A DNA stretch of 64,000 nucleotides, from contig NZ_JAIUJY010000001.1 in the NCBI RefSeq assembly GCF_020166105.1, positions 1 through 64,000 on the forward strand, written 5' to 3'. Position numbers and translations under genes: made by a program. The notes below the pieces were generated by a model that was not told the origin of the DNA, ran no database searches, and saw only the letters and a program-made list of their open reading frames with translations. Shown piece by piece: positions 13,479 through 25,997 of this stretch (position 1 is its first letter; each line of letters starts with the position of its first letter). This DNA is from Blastococcus sp. LR1. Lineage in GTDB: Bacteria > Actinomycetota > Actinomycetes > Mycobacteriales > Geodermatophilaceae.

Positions 13479-15002
13479 ATGCACGGCTTTCGCTTCAACA
13501 GCCCTCCCGGCTGGCCCACCCCACCTCCTGGGTGGGTACCCCCGGACGGCTGGGTACCCGAGCCGGGCTGGCCGCCAGCGCCGCCGGGATGGGCGTTCTG
13601 GGTGCCGGACGCGGCCCCTGCCCCGGGGCCAGCGAACGAGGTTGGCTCGCTGGCTCCGGCGCCTGCGGCGTTGACGCCGCCGGCCGCGGAGCGCACCGAC
13701 AACGCTCGTCCGCGGCTCGCCGGCCACCCGGCTCCCGAGCGATCGACCCGCACCGTCTCCACGGCTGCACCAGCCCCACCGGCGTTGGTCAGAGACGCGC
13801 GCGTCACGGAGCTTGAGGCCGAGGTGGAACGGCTGAACAGACTCCTGTTCCAGGCCACCCTGCGGGCGCGCGAGCAGCGCGCCACCGAAGATCAACGGGT
13901 CGCCGAAGCGCAGCGGGCGGCCAAAGCGCAACGCCCGGCCGGTGACGACGACTTCGTCGAGCTCGACGACGCGCGCCTGCTCCAGCAGGTGGGCATCTAC
14001 AATTACCACCACCCGCTGGAGAACGCCGAGTCCTACCGGGAGCGCCTGGCCGAGTTGCGCGAGCAGGTCAAGGAGACGGTCAGGGACGGCAAGGCGATCG
14101 AGGCATCCGACCGGTTCTCCTTCAACAACTCCCTGGCGGCCGGCCGACGGATGACGGCGGACTTCAGCAAGCTGATGCTGCGGGCGTACAACGCCGAGGC
14201 CGACAACTGCGTCCGCGCGCTGCGCGCCGGCGCACTGGTCGCCGCGACCAAGCGCCTGGAGACGGCCGCGAGCACCATCGCCCGGCTGGGCAAGATGATG
14301 GAGATGCGCGTCTCCCCCGAGTACCACGCGCTGCGCATCACCGAGCTGGAGCTCACCGCCGACTACCTGTTCAAGCAGCAGGAGGAGCGCGAGGCGGCCC
14401 GCGAGGAGCGAGAGCGGCTGCGGGAGGAGCGCAAGGCCGAGCAGGAGCTCGCAGCGCAGCGGGAGAGGCTGGACAAGGAGCGGGCGCACTACGCCAACAC
14501 CCTCGCCGCACTGCGCGCCCAGGGCGCCGACGCCGAGGTCGCTGACGTCGAGGCGCGGCTGGCTGAGATCGACGCCGCGATCGAGGTGAACGACTTCCGC
14601 GCGGCCAACATCCGCGCCGGGTACGTGTACATCATCAGCAACGTCGGTGCCTTCGGCGACCGCGTCGTGAAGATCGGCATGACCCGCCGGCTGGAGCCGA
14701 CGGACCGCATCCGCGAGCTGGGGGACGCCTCGGTGCCGTTCCCCTTCGATGTGCACGCCCTGTACTTCTCCGACGACGCCGTCACGTTGGAGAACGAGCT
14801 GCACAAGGCTTTTGCTGCCCGCCGCCTGAACCGCGTCAACGAGCGTCGCGAGTTCTTCTTCGCCACTCCCGAGGAGGTACGTGAGGTCCTCGCTCAGAAG
14901 GTTGGAAAACTTCTTGAATACGCGGCGAAGCCCGAGGCGGATCAGTACTACCAAAGCCTGTCCAGTTGGCCGGCCAACGCCCGGGCAGGCACTGAGGCGT
15001 AG
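13479..15002 (+). CDS. DUF4041 / T5orf172 (GIY-YIG) nuclease, SNIPE-like
   Basis: 507 residues. Residues 9-40 are tryptophan-proline repeats of the PPGW type, followed by an Ala/Pro linker. Coiled coil at about 105-150. DUF4041-like helical domain at about 158-300 (DARLLQQVGIYNYHHPLENA). Second coiled coil at 300-370. C-terminal T5orf172/MUG113 GIY-YIG domain at 380-475: GYVYIISN at 381-388, KIGMTRR at 398-404, ENELH at 438-442 with a likely metal-binding Glu. This order matches the anti-phage nuclease SNIPE, whose N terminus is a membrane anchor; here there is none. Defence role is inferred. Confidence 0.8.
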   Translation: MHGFRFNSPPGWPTPPPGWVPPDGWVPEPGWPPAPPGWAFWVPDAAPAPGPANEVGSLAPAPAALTPPAAERTDNARPRLAGHPAPERSTRTVSTAAPAPPALVRDARVTELEAEVERLNRLLFQATLRAREQRATEDQRVAEAQRAAKAQRPAGDDDFVELDDARLLQQVGIYNYHHPLENAESYRERLAELREQVKETVRDGKAIEASDRFSFNNSLAAGRRMTADFSKLMLRAYNAEADNCVRALRAGALVAATKRLETAASTIARLGKMMEMRVSPEYHALRITELELTADYLFKQQEEREAAREERERLREERKAEQELAAQRERLDKERAHYANTLAALRAQGADAEVADVEARLAEIDAAIEVNDFRAANIRAGYVYIISNVGAFGDRVVKIGMTRRLEPTDRIRELGDASVPFPFDVHALYFSDDAVTLENELHKAFAARRLNRVNERREFFFATPEEVREVLAQKVGKLLEYAAKPEADQYYQSLSSWPANARAGTEA

Positions 15003-15078
15003 GGACTCGCCACCGCTGAGCGGCGCCAGGGACGGCTGAGCCGGTCGGGCAACGGGCTGTTGCCCGACCGGCGGTTGG

Positions 15079-15651
15079 CTATGACCCTGTTTCGTCGGTG
15101 CGCCGGATGACACCCTTGGCCACAGGCTGGAGTGGACGCCAGTCCACGCCGCTACCTCGCCAGAAGCGGCCGCAATCGGCTTCGATCTCGGCCTTGAGCT
15201 CGTCAAGATGGGCGTAGAACGCCTGCTCAGCCTGGCTGAGGCCTTCGCCCTTCATCTGCTCCCTCAACTCATTGAGCCTCTTCTGGATTTGCCGCAGCGC
15301 GATGCCAGCGGCCGCACTGAACCCGCGCGCGAAACGTGCGTCACCATGGTCGGTCATCGCCCCTTGAACTGAGTCGCGGGCGGCGTCCATGACGGACTGG
15401 CCTAATCCGCGGAACCGCTCTGCACGCGCGTCCAGGCAGTCGAACCCGATCCGGCTCAGTACGCGTTGCGCCTCCATGGTTGTGAACGTTGTGCGGTCCC
15501 AGCCAGTGACGTGCCCGAGGACCTGCTTAGGCGGGAACATCCGCCCATTGACCACGACCGTGTGCTTCTGAATCGGTTCAGGGTCCGCATCGATCATGCG
15601 GGCCTCGACCTCCTGCATCGTGAGGTCGAAGTTCCGGCCACCTACCTTCAT
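15079..15651 (-). CDS. Small restriction-like or DNA-binding protein (hypothetical)
   Basis: 190 residues, good GAGGG ribosome site before the ATG. The first 75 residues contain VVNGRMFPPKQVLGHVTG followed by FTTMEAQRVLSRIGF, a small domain I associate with proteins near HNH or McrA-like restriction enzymes. The rest is helical and charged with no nuclease motif. It faces the nuclease gene tail to tail, 76 bases apart. Function unknown. Confidence 0.6.
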   Translation of the reverse strand: MKVGGRNFDLTMQEVEARMIDADPEPIQKHTVVVNGRMFPPKQVLGHVTGWDRTTFTTMEAQRVLSRIGFDCLDARAERFRGLGQSVMDAARDSVQGAMTDHGDARFARGFSAAAGIALRQIQKRLNELREQMKGEGLSQAEQAFYAHLDELKAEIEADCGRFWRGSGVDWRPLQPVAKGVIRRTDETGS

Positions 15652-15748
15652 CTCTACCCTCTCGAGTGCTCACTATGACTTACTGTAAGGGGCAATAAGT
15701 TTTACCACACGGCTTGACAAGCATGAGGGCGTTGGGGGCCGGCTCCAG

Positions 15749-16553
15749 ATGGTGGCCGCCGATCGGCCGCGTGAGGCAGTCGTCAAGCAGTCGGGGCGCC
15801 AAGCGCTCGGCATGAGCGGACTTCGCGGCCCCAGCGATGGGGACGCACTCAGTGACAGCGCCCCACGCCGGAGCCTCGTGGACACGGGGCGGTCGCAGCC
15901 CAACCGCGAGGTGGTGCTGCACCTCGCCGAGCAGCTCGAGGTGCCGCTGCGAGCACGCGACGAGCTGCTCGTCGCGGCCGGCTACGCCCCGGTCCACGGG
16001 CGACGGGGACTCACCGCCTCGGACATGGACGCCGTCCGGCGCGCCATCGACACCGTGCTGGCCGCCTACGAGCCGTTCCCCGCCGTGGTGGTCGGCCGCG
16101 GCTGGAACCTGGTCGCCGGCAACCGGGGCCTCCCGCTCCTCACCGACGGCGTGCACCCGCGACTGCTGGAGCCGCCGGTCAACATCCTGCGGTTGCCCCT
16201 GCACCCCGATGGCATGGCGCCCCGGATCCGCAACCTCGCCCAGTGGCGCACGCACGTGCTCCAGCGGCTCGGGCGCGAGGTCCGGCCCTCCGGCGATCCC
16301 GGACTGGCCGCCCTGCATCGCGAGCTGTCCCTGCTGCCCGGCGGCGCGGATCCGTGTCCGCGGGACGGCATCGCCGTCCCGTTGCGGATCCGGGCCGGGG
16401 ACGCCGAGCTGTCGTTCCTCTCGACCGTGACGACCTTCGGCACGGCGGTGGACCTGACCGCGGCCGAGGTCAGCGTCGAGGCGTTCCTCCCCCGCCGACG
16501 AGCAGACCGCCGAGGCGGTCCGGGCTCAGGCCAGCGGGTCGGCGTCGCCGTAG
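15749..16553 (+). pseudogene. Broken XRE/MmyB-type transcriptional regulator
   Basis: The C-terminal ligand domain is intact and recognisable (YEPFPAVVVGRGWNLVAGNR, VNILRLPLHPDG, LRIRAGDAELSFLSTVTTFG). The helix-turn-helix part is degenerate: only SLVDTGRSQPNREVV aligns. Near the end, the reading frame is lost at a run of five Cs (16489-16493). Removing one C restores the family ending PADEQTAEAVRAQA and a stop at 16551. Two lesions mark it as a decayed gene at the right edge of the island. Confidence 0.7.
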
Positions 16554-17321
16554 GGGCGCAGGCGGAGCTGCCGGGCGGCGTCCTCGGGCGTGGTGGAGCG
16601 CAGCACGTCGAGGTCGTCCTTGCCGGCCCGCACGAAGCGGCCCGACCAGTGGTCGAGCTCGCCGGCGGCGATCGCCGCGACGATCTCGACCACCGCCTCC
16701 GGCGGCGTCCAGTCGGTGAAGCCCTGCCACATGTGCATCGACCGCGTCATGGGGGTGTTGACGACGCCGGGCGCCACGTCGAAGGCCCGGACGTCCGACC
16801 CCTCCAGCGCGGTGGCCAGCGACTCGGTCAGCCGCATGAGGCCCGTCTTCGCCACCGAGTACGCCGAGTACTCAGGGACGGCCCGCGTGCTCATGCCGCT
16901 GGCGATGTTGACGACCCGGCCGCGGTTGCGCAGCACCATCCACGGCACGACGTTCCGGATGGTCAGCTGCGCGCCCCGGATGTGGCTGGAGACGACGTCC
17001 CACCACTGGTCGGCGTCGGCCTCCCAGACGGGCACCTCGAACTCGTCGATCAGCCCGGCGTTGTTGACCAGCAGATCCACCTGACCGAGCTTCTCGACGA
17101 CCTCGGCGACGGCGACCTCCACCGACGCGCGGTCGGTGACGTCGGCGGCGACGGCCAGGGTGCGGGCCCCGGTGGCCGCGGCGACCTCGTCCATCGCCGT
17201 CTGCAGCCGGTCGGCGGTCCGGGCGAGGCCGGCCACCGCCATCCCGCGCGCCGCCAGCCCCTCGACCAGGTGCCGGCCGATCCCCGTGGACGCGCCGGTG
17301 ACCAGCGCGACCCCATTGAGG

Positions 17322-17329
<8 letters not shown>
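16526..17329 (-). CDS. Short-chain dehydrogenase/reductase
   Basis: 267-residue classical SDR. Nucleotide site TGASTGIG at the N terminus, NNAG mid-protein, catalytic Ser in NIASG and YSAYSVAK carrying the Tyr-x-x-x-Lys pair. Substrate unknown. Its GTG start overlaps the last 8 bases of pheT. The 3' end overlaps the restored reading frame of the neighbouring pseudogene, which converges on it. Confidence 0.88.
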
Positions 17330-20947
<3,618 letters not shown>

Positions 20948-20959
20948 TCACCGCTCGGG

Positions 20960-21016
20960 GTCCTGGCTCACGGTCGACGGTGAGGTGGGACCCGTGATGA
21001 TCAGGTGAGCTGATCA
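20960..21016. repeat. Dispersed palindromic element, copy A
   Basis: Begins GTCCTGGCTCACG and has GATCAGGT 39 bases later, exactly as in the copy at 52222-52278. It contains TGATCAG-5-CTGATCA at 20998-21016. A flanking inverted repeat pairs 20940-20953 with 20978-20991 (13 of 14 bases). It lies between divergent genes, so it cannot be a simple terminator for both. Confidence 0.65.
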
Positions 21017-21043
21017 TTCGCAACGTCATCAGTGGAGGTGCGC

Positions 21044-21886
21044 GTGGCGGTCGTGCTGGCGCTGTCGTCGGCGGTCGTCTACGGGGCGTCGGACTTCCTG
21101 GGCGGCCTGGCCAGCCGGAAGGCCTCGGTCTTCGCCGTCGTCGCCCTCTCCCAGCTGGCCGGGCTGATCGCCCTGGTGGCGCTGCTCCCCTGGCTCGGCG
21201 GCCCGGTGACGACCGCCGACGTCGCCTGGGGCGCGGCCGCCGGCCTCGCGGGCTCCACCGGCCTGCTGGTCTTCTTCCGCGCCCTGGCAACCGGCGTCAT
21301 GAGCGTCATCGCCCCCGTCACCGCTGTCACCGCCGCCGCGGTGCCGGTGTTCGTGGGTCTGCTGGGCGGTGACCGGATCGGGCCGTGGGCGGCCGTCGGC
21401 ATCGTCCTGGCCCTGGTCGCCGTCGTCCTCGTGTCCGCCGAGGGCGGGGTCCGGGCGCTCCGGGCCGCCCGGCCCGGCAGCCTGCTGCCCGCGTTGGGTG
21501 CCGGCCTCGCGTTCGGACTCTTCTTCGTGCTCCTGGACCGGACGGCGGAGGACGCCGGCCTCACGCCCCTGGTCGCCGCCCGGACCGCCTCGATCACGCT
21601 CGTGCTGCTCGTCGCGCTCTCCGGACGCCGGTCGGTGCGCCCGACCCGCGCGGCGCTGCCGCTCATCGTCGTCTCCGGCGTCGGCGACATGGCGGCGAAC
21701 GCACTGTTCCTGCTGGCGACCCAGACCGGCGGGCCGCTCGCCATCACCGGCGTCCTGTCCTCGCTCTATCCCGTCAGCACCGTGCTGCTCGCCCAGCTGG
21801 TCCTGCGCGAGCGCCTCGTCCCCGCCCAGCTGGCCGGGTTGATGACGGCGGCCGCCGCGGTCGTGCTCATCACGCTGCCCGGCTGA
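21044..21886 (+). CDS. EamA/DMT-family transporter
   Basis: About 280 residues with 10 hydrophobic helices in two homologous halves, the drug/metabolite transporter pattern. Examples are VVYGASDFLGG at the start and ALGAGLAFGLFFVLLDR at the start of the second half. A GGAGG lies 5 bases before the GTG at 21044. A GTG 12 bases upstream overlaps that ribosome site and is less likely. Substrate unknown. Confidence 0.88.
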   Translation: MAVVLALSSAVVYGASDFLGGLASRKASVFAVVALSQLAGLIALVALLPWLGGPVTTADVAWGAAAGLAGSTGLLVFFRALATGVMSVIAPVTAVTAAAVPVFVGLLGGDRIGPWAAVGIVLALVAVVLVSAEGGVRALRAARPGSLLPALGAGLAFGLFFVLLDRTAEDAGLTPLVAARTASITLVLLVALSGRRSVRPTRAALPLIVVSGVGDMAANALFLLATQTGGPLAITGVLSSLYPVSTVLLAQLVLRERLVPAQLAGLMTAAAAVVLITLPG

Positions 21887-21955
21887 CCTCCCCCTTCGGG
21901 GGGTGCCGGCCCGGGTCGGCTTCGGTCCGCCCGCCCGGCGGCCGATGGGCGATTC

Positions 21956-24208
21956 GTGGACCCTGTGCGCCCGAACCCTGACGCTGCCCTCGCCGCGGCC
22001 CTCGACGAGGCCCTGCGCCCCGGCGGTGTGCGCAGCGTGTTCCAGCCCATCGTCGAGCTCGACACCGGCTTCGTGGTCGCGCACGAGGCGCTCGCCCGCG
22101 GACCGGAGGGGCCGCTGCAGCGCCCCGACCACCTCTTCGCTGCCGCCCGCGCCGCCGGCCGGCTGGCCGAGCTGGACAGCGCCTGCCGCGTCGCCGCCTT
22201 CGAGGGCGCCACCCGGCACGGCATCGCCGCACCGCTGGCGCTGTTCGTCAACGTCGAGCCCGAGGTGCTCGACACCGCGCCGCTCGAGGAGCTGCTGGCC
22301 ATCGCCGAGGCAGCCCCGGGCAGGCTGCGCGTGGTCATGGAGATCACCGAGCGGGCCATCGCGGCCCGTCCGGCCGAGCTGCTGCGCACGGTCGCCCGCG
22401 TCCGCGAGCTCGGCTGGGGCATCGCGCTGGACGACGTCGGCGCAGATCCGATGTCGCTGGCGTTCATGCCGCTGCTGCGCCCCGACGTGGTGAAGCTCGA
22501 CCTGCGGCTGGTGCAGGAGCGCCCCGGCCCCGCCATCGCCCAGATCATGAACGCGGTCAACGCCTACGCGCAGGCCACCGGCGCCGCCGTGCTCGCCGAG
22601 GGCATCGAGGACGACCGGCACCTGGCGATGGCGCACGCCCTCGGCGCCACGCTCGGCCAGGGCTGGCTGTTCGGCCGCCCGTCGGACGTGCCGTCCACCG
22701 ACCGCCCGGCGGGGGCCCTGCCCCTGCCGGTGCATCGTGACGCCGGCGGCCCCGCGGGCTCGCCGTTCTCCTGCCTGCCCGAGGGGACGACGCTGCGCCG
22801 GGCGCCCAAGAGCCTGCTGATCGAGCTGAGCAAGCAGCTGGAACGGGAGGCCATGCGGCTCGGCGAGACATGCGTCGTGGCGGCCACCTTCCAGGAGGCC
22901 CGGCACTTCACCCCCTCGACCACCCAGCGCTACCGCGACCTCGTCGAGCGCACCGGCTTCGTGTGCGCGCTGGGCGAAGGGCTGCCGGTCGAGCCGCTGC
23001 CGGGGCTGCGCGGAGCCGACCTCGCCCCCGGCGATCCGGTGCGCGGTGAGTGGGACGTCGTGGTCCTCGCCCCGCACTTCAGCGTGGCGCTGCTGGCCCG
23101 CGACCTCGGCACGACCGGTCCGGACCTCGAGCGCCAGTTCGAGTACGCCCTCACCTACGACCGCGACGTCTCCGTCCGGGCCGCGCGCAGCCTGCTGGAC
23201 CGGGTCGCCCCCGGGGCACCGAGCACGCCGCACGTCCCGGTCGCCCGCCCGGCGACCGCGACTGCGCCCGTGGACCCCTACGTGGCCGAGCTGCTCGGGG
23301 ACAACGTGCTCGTCCGCCGCGCGCTGGACGCCACGCCGTCGGGCGTGTGCCTCGTCGACGTCCGCCTCCCCGACCAGCCGCTGGTCTACGTCAACGCCGC
23401 CTTCGAGCGGCTCGCGGGACTGCCCCGCGAGGAGCTGCTCGGCCGCAACTGCCGGTTCATGCAGGGCGCCGACACCGATCCGGCTGCGCTCGGCCGGATC
23501 CGCGATGCCGTCGCCGCCGGCGAGGAGTGCCGGGAGGTCCTGCTCAACGTGCGCGGTCCCGAGAAGACGCCGTGGTTCAACGAGCTGCACCTGGCGCCGG
23601 TCACCGACGAGTCCGGCGCCGTCATCCAGTACATCGGCGTCCAGGTCGACGTCACGGCCCGGGTCGAGGCCGAGCGTGCCCTGCAGCGGGAGCGGGACCG
23701 CGGGCTCAGCTACCTGGCCCAGATCGAGGAGCTCGCGGTCACCGACCCGCTCACCGGCCTCCCCACGCGGGCCCACCTGCAGCAGCAGGTGGAGACCGCG
23801 CTGTGGAACGCCCGGGCGACCGGCGACTCGGTGGGCGTGATCGCCCTCGCCGTCCAGGGGCACGCCCAGCTCGAGTGCGAGTTCGGGCCGGCCGCCGCCG
23901 AGACGCTCATGCGCTCCACCGCCGAGCGGCTGCGCGGGCGCCTGCGCCGCGGCGACCTGGTCGCCCGGTGGACCCGCGATTCGTTCGTCGTGCTGCTGCC
24001 CGGACTCGCGCGCACGGACGCCGGCGAGGAGACCGAGCGGGTGGTCGACCAGCTCACCGCGGCGGCGCACGCGCCGGTCGTGGTCGACGGCACGCCGGCG
24101 GTGCTCGCGGTGACGGTGGGCACCGCATGCTTCCCGCACAATGCGGACGACGTCGCCGGGTTGCTCGCCGTCGCCGACGGCACCACCGGACGCACGTCGG
24201 CGCGCTGA
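21956..24208 (+). CDS. EAL-DICT-LOV-GGDEF blue-light/c-di-GMP signalling protein
   Basis: 750 residues, cytoplasmic. EAL domain (about 15-250): EALAR at 44-48, FVNVEPE at 97-103, AEGIED at 214-219, but the usual DDFGxG is DDVGAD (159-164). DICT-like sensory segment (about 270-415). LOV/PAS domain (about 450-565) with GRNCRF at 496-501, so Cys499 should form the flavin adduct, plus N542 and Q563. C-terminal GGDEF fold (about 590-745) lacks the active signature: WTRDSFVVL at 672-680. The unusual order, EAL first, and both degenerate motifs suggest a regulator more than an enzyme. GTG start, weak ribosome site. Confidence 0.85.
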   Translation: MDPVRPNPDAALAAALDEALRPGGVRSVFQPIVELDTGFVVAHEALARGPEGPLQRPDHLFAAARAAGRLAELDSACRVAAFEGATRHGIAAPLALFVNVEPEVLDTAPLEELLAIAEAAPGRLRVVMEITERAIAARPAELLRTVARVRELGWGIALDDVGADPMSLAFMPLLRPDVVKLDLRLVQERPGPAIAQIMNAVNAYAQATGAAVLAEGIEDDRHLAMAHALGATLGQGWLFGRPSDVPSTDRPAGALPLPVHRDAGGPAGSPFSCLPEGTTLRRAPKSLLIELSKQLEREAMRLGETCVVAATFQEARHFTPSTTQRYRDLVERTGFVCALGEGLPVEPLPGLRGADLAPGDPVRGEWDVVVLAPHFSVALLARDLGTTGPDLERQFEYALTYDRDVSVRAARSLLDRVAPGAPSTPHVPVARPATATAPVDPYVAELLGDNVLVRRALDATPSGVCLVDVRLPDQPLVYVNAAFERLAGLPREELLGRNCRFMQGADTDPAALGRIRDAVAAGEECREVLLNVRGPEKTPWFNELHLAPVTDESGAVIQYIGVQVDVTARVEAERALQRERDRGLSYLAQIEELAVTDPLTGLPTRAHLQQQVETALWNARATGDSVGVIALAVQGHAQLECEFGPAAAETLMRSTAERLRGRLRRGDLVARWTRDSFVVLLPGLARTDAGEETERVVDQLTAAAHAPVVVDGTPAVLAVTVGTACFPHNADDVAGLLAVADGTTGRTSAR

Positions 24209-24226
24209 GTCAGCGGCCGACGTCCG

Positions 24227-24898
24227 TCAGCTCCGCGGCGGGAGCAGCGTGCCCAGACCACCGTCGGCCAGGGCGGTCAGCTGATCGACCAGTTCGGCGG
24301 CCGACACCGTCCGGGCCGCCGACCACCAGTGCGCGGCCAGCTGCACCATGCCGACGACGCCGTAGGCCCACGTCATCGCGCCGTCAGCGGAGCGCCCGGC
24401 TGCGATGAGCCGTTCGCTGATGAGTCCCCCGAGCGCCCCGGCCACGGCGTGCTCGGTGGCGGCGACCAGGTCGGCTCGGCCGGTCCGGCCGGTCTGGGCG
24501 TAGGCGAACCGGTACAGGGCCGGCTCGTCCTCGATCAGGGCGACGAAGGCGGCGATCACAGCACTGAGCGAGGCCCGGTCGTCGGCCCGCTCCACCGCGA
24601 GCTCGCCGAGCAGCCGCGGCAGCAGGATGGCCTGCGAGATGCGCTCGAGGACGGCGTCGATGAGCTCGTCCTTGTCGCTGAAGTAGCGGTAGATGACGGT
24701 CTTGGAGACACCGGCGCTGCGCGCCACGTCGTCCACGGAGAAGTCCGGGCCCACCAGCCGCACCGCCTCCACGGCGGCCCCGACCAGGTCCTCGCGGCGG
24801 GCGCGCCGGTGCTCGGTCCAGCGCGAACGCCGCCCGTCCGGAGCCGGCGACGGCGGCGCCACCCCTGACGTGTCGACGACCCGTTGCATGTGTTCCAC
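24227..24898 (-). CDS. TetR-family transcriptional regulator
   Basis: 223 residues. Helix-turn-helix at about 50-85: FSVDDVARSAGVSKTVIYRYFSDKDELI. The C-terminal ligand domain is unassigned; VGMVQLAAHWW is notable. The N terminus is a Pro/Arg-rich tail. No obvious target neighbour; the light-signalling gene ends convergently 18 bases away and an rRNA methyltransferase lies upstream in the same direction. Confidence 0.88.
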   Translation of the reverse strand: MEHMQRVVDTSGVAPPSPAPDGRRSRWTEHRRARREDLVGAAVEAVRLVGPDFSVDDVARSAGVSKTVIYRYFSDKDELIDAVLERISQAILLPRLLGELAVERADDRASLSAVIAAFVALIEDEPALYRFAYAQTGRTGRADLVAATEHAVAGALGGLISERLIAAGRSADGAMTWAYGVVGMVQLAAHWWSAARTVSAAELVDQLTALADGGLGTLLPPRS

Positions 24899-25113
24899 GG
24901 TAATGACTGCCTTCCGCTACAGCACGTGATCGGCGACTGGAAAGCCCGCCGATGACTCCCATCCTTCCGTCCGGGCCGGGTCGCCCGACGACCCAGTGGG
25001 CGACACCGACCGGCCGGCGCCCGTTCCGGAGGACCTCTACGGTCCGTCACCCGGGTGGTCGACGGCGTACGGCACGCCGTGATTCCACCCGGGGACCGGG
25101 CGGACCGTCGTCG
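24899..25113. other. Intergenic region
   Basis: 215 bases upstream of the TetR gene and downstream of the SpoU methyltransferase. It should hold the TetR promoter. I see no clear palindrome or promoter match. Confidence 0.4.
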
Positions 25114-25902
25114 TCAGCCCTGGGCGAGCTGGGTGGCGTAGAGGCAGATCGCCGCAGCGGCGGCCAGGTTGAGGCTCTCCGCCCGCCCGCGCATCGGGAT
25201 GCGGACCCGGGCGTCGGCGAGGGCGGCCAGCTCGGCGGGCACTCCGCGGGCCTCGTTGCCGAACAGCCACAGCACCGGGCCCGCGAGCTGCGCGCCCAGC
25301 TGGTCGAGGGAGGCCTCTCCCCCGCCGTCGGCGGCGAGCACGGTGACCCCCGACGTCCGGAGCGCGGGCAGGAGTTCCTCCAGCGGAGCCCCTCGGACGA
25401 CGTCGACGTGGAACAGGCTCCCGGCGCTGGAGCGCACCGCCTTGCCGCCGTAGGGATCGGCCGAGCCGGCTCCGAAGACGACGGCCCCGGCGCCGCAGGC
25501 GTCCGCCGTCCGCAGGACGGTGCCGGCGTTGCCCGGGTCGGCGAGCTCGGCGAGGGCGACGGAGAGCCGTGGCGGCGCGGCGACGAGATCCGCGGCCGGG
25601 ACGTCCCGCAGCTCGCAGACGGCGACGAGCCCCTGCGGGGTGACGGTCTCCGACAGCCCGGCGGCCGCCTTCTCGGTGACCAGCCGGACCGGGACGGTCG
25701 TGGCCGCGAGCAGGTCGCGGTGAGCGGTGGCGGCGGCCTCGGTGGCGAAGACCTCGCGGACGCCGCCGGGCTGCGCCAGCGCCTCGACCACCGCCTGGCG
25801 CCCCTCGGCGAGGAAGAGCCCGGCGGCGTCCCGGCCCGCGCGGCGGGTCAGCTTGCGCGCGGCGGCGATCCGGCCGGACCGCTCGGTCAGCAGCTCGCTC
25901 AC
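25114..25902 (-). CDS. SpoU/TrmH-type RNA 2'-O-methyltransferase
   Basis: 262 residues. N-terminal substrate-binding domain, then the SPOUT knot: LAELADPGNAGTVLRTADACG (motif 1), LFGNEARGVP (motif 2) and IPMRGRAESLNLAAAAAI (motif 3). Likely methylates a ribosomal RNA ribose, but the target base cannot be read. Located just after the rplT operon in the same direction, a common actinobacterial arrangement. GTG start. Confidence 0.92.
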   Translation of the reverse strand: MSELLTERSGRIAAARKLTRRAGRDAAGLFLAEGRQAVVEALAQPGGVREVFATEAAATAHRDLLAATTVPVRLVTEKAAAGLSETVTPQGLVAVCELRDVPAADLVAAPPRLSVALAELADPGNAGTVLRTADACGAGAVVFGAGSADPYGGKAVRSSAGSLFHVDVVRGAPLEELLPALRTSGVTVLAADGGGEASLDQLGAQLAGPVLWLFGNEARGVPAELAALADARVRIPMRGRAESLNLAAAAAICLYATQLAQG

Positions 25903-25934
25903 GGCACTTCTCTCCTCGACGGGGGTGAACAGAC

Positions 25935-25985
25935 GACGACGCCGCCGGCGCCGACCCCGTAGGGCCGGTCACCGACGGCGTCGTC
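25935..25985 (-). terminator. Candidate terminator after rplT
   Basis: GACGACGCCG (25935-25944) pairs perfectly with CGGCGTCGTC (25976-25985), with a GC-rich middle that can fold further. It lies 12 bases after the rplT stop. No clear U tract, as is common in high-GC actinobacteria. Confidence 0.4.
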
Positions 25986-25997
25986 AGTGCTTCAGGG

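Noticed and set aside
21029-24139. A 1036-codon open frame on the minus strand
   Set aside because: It mirrors the EamA and LOV/EAL genes, has low-complexity Arg/Gly/Asp composition and no family; it is an antisense shadow of high-GC codons.
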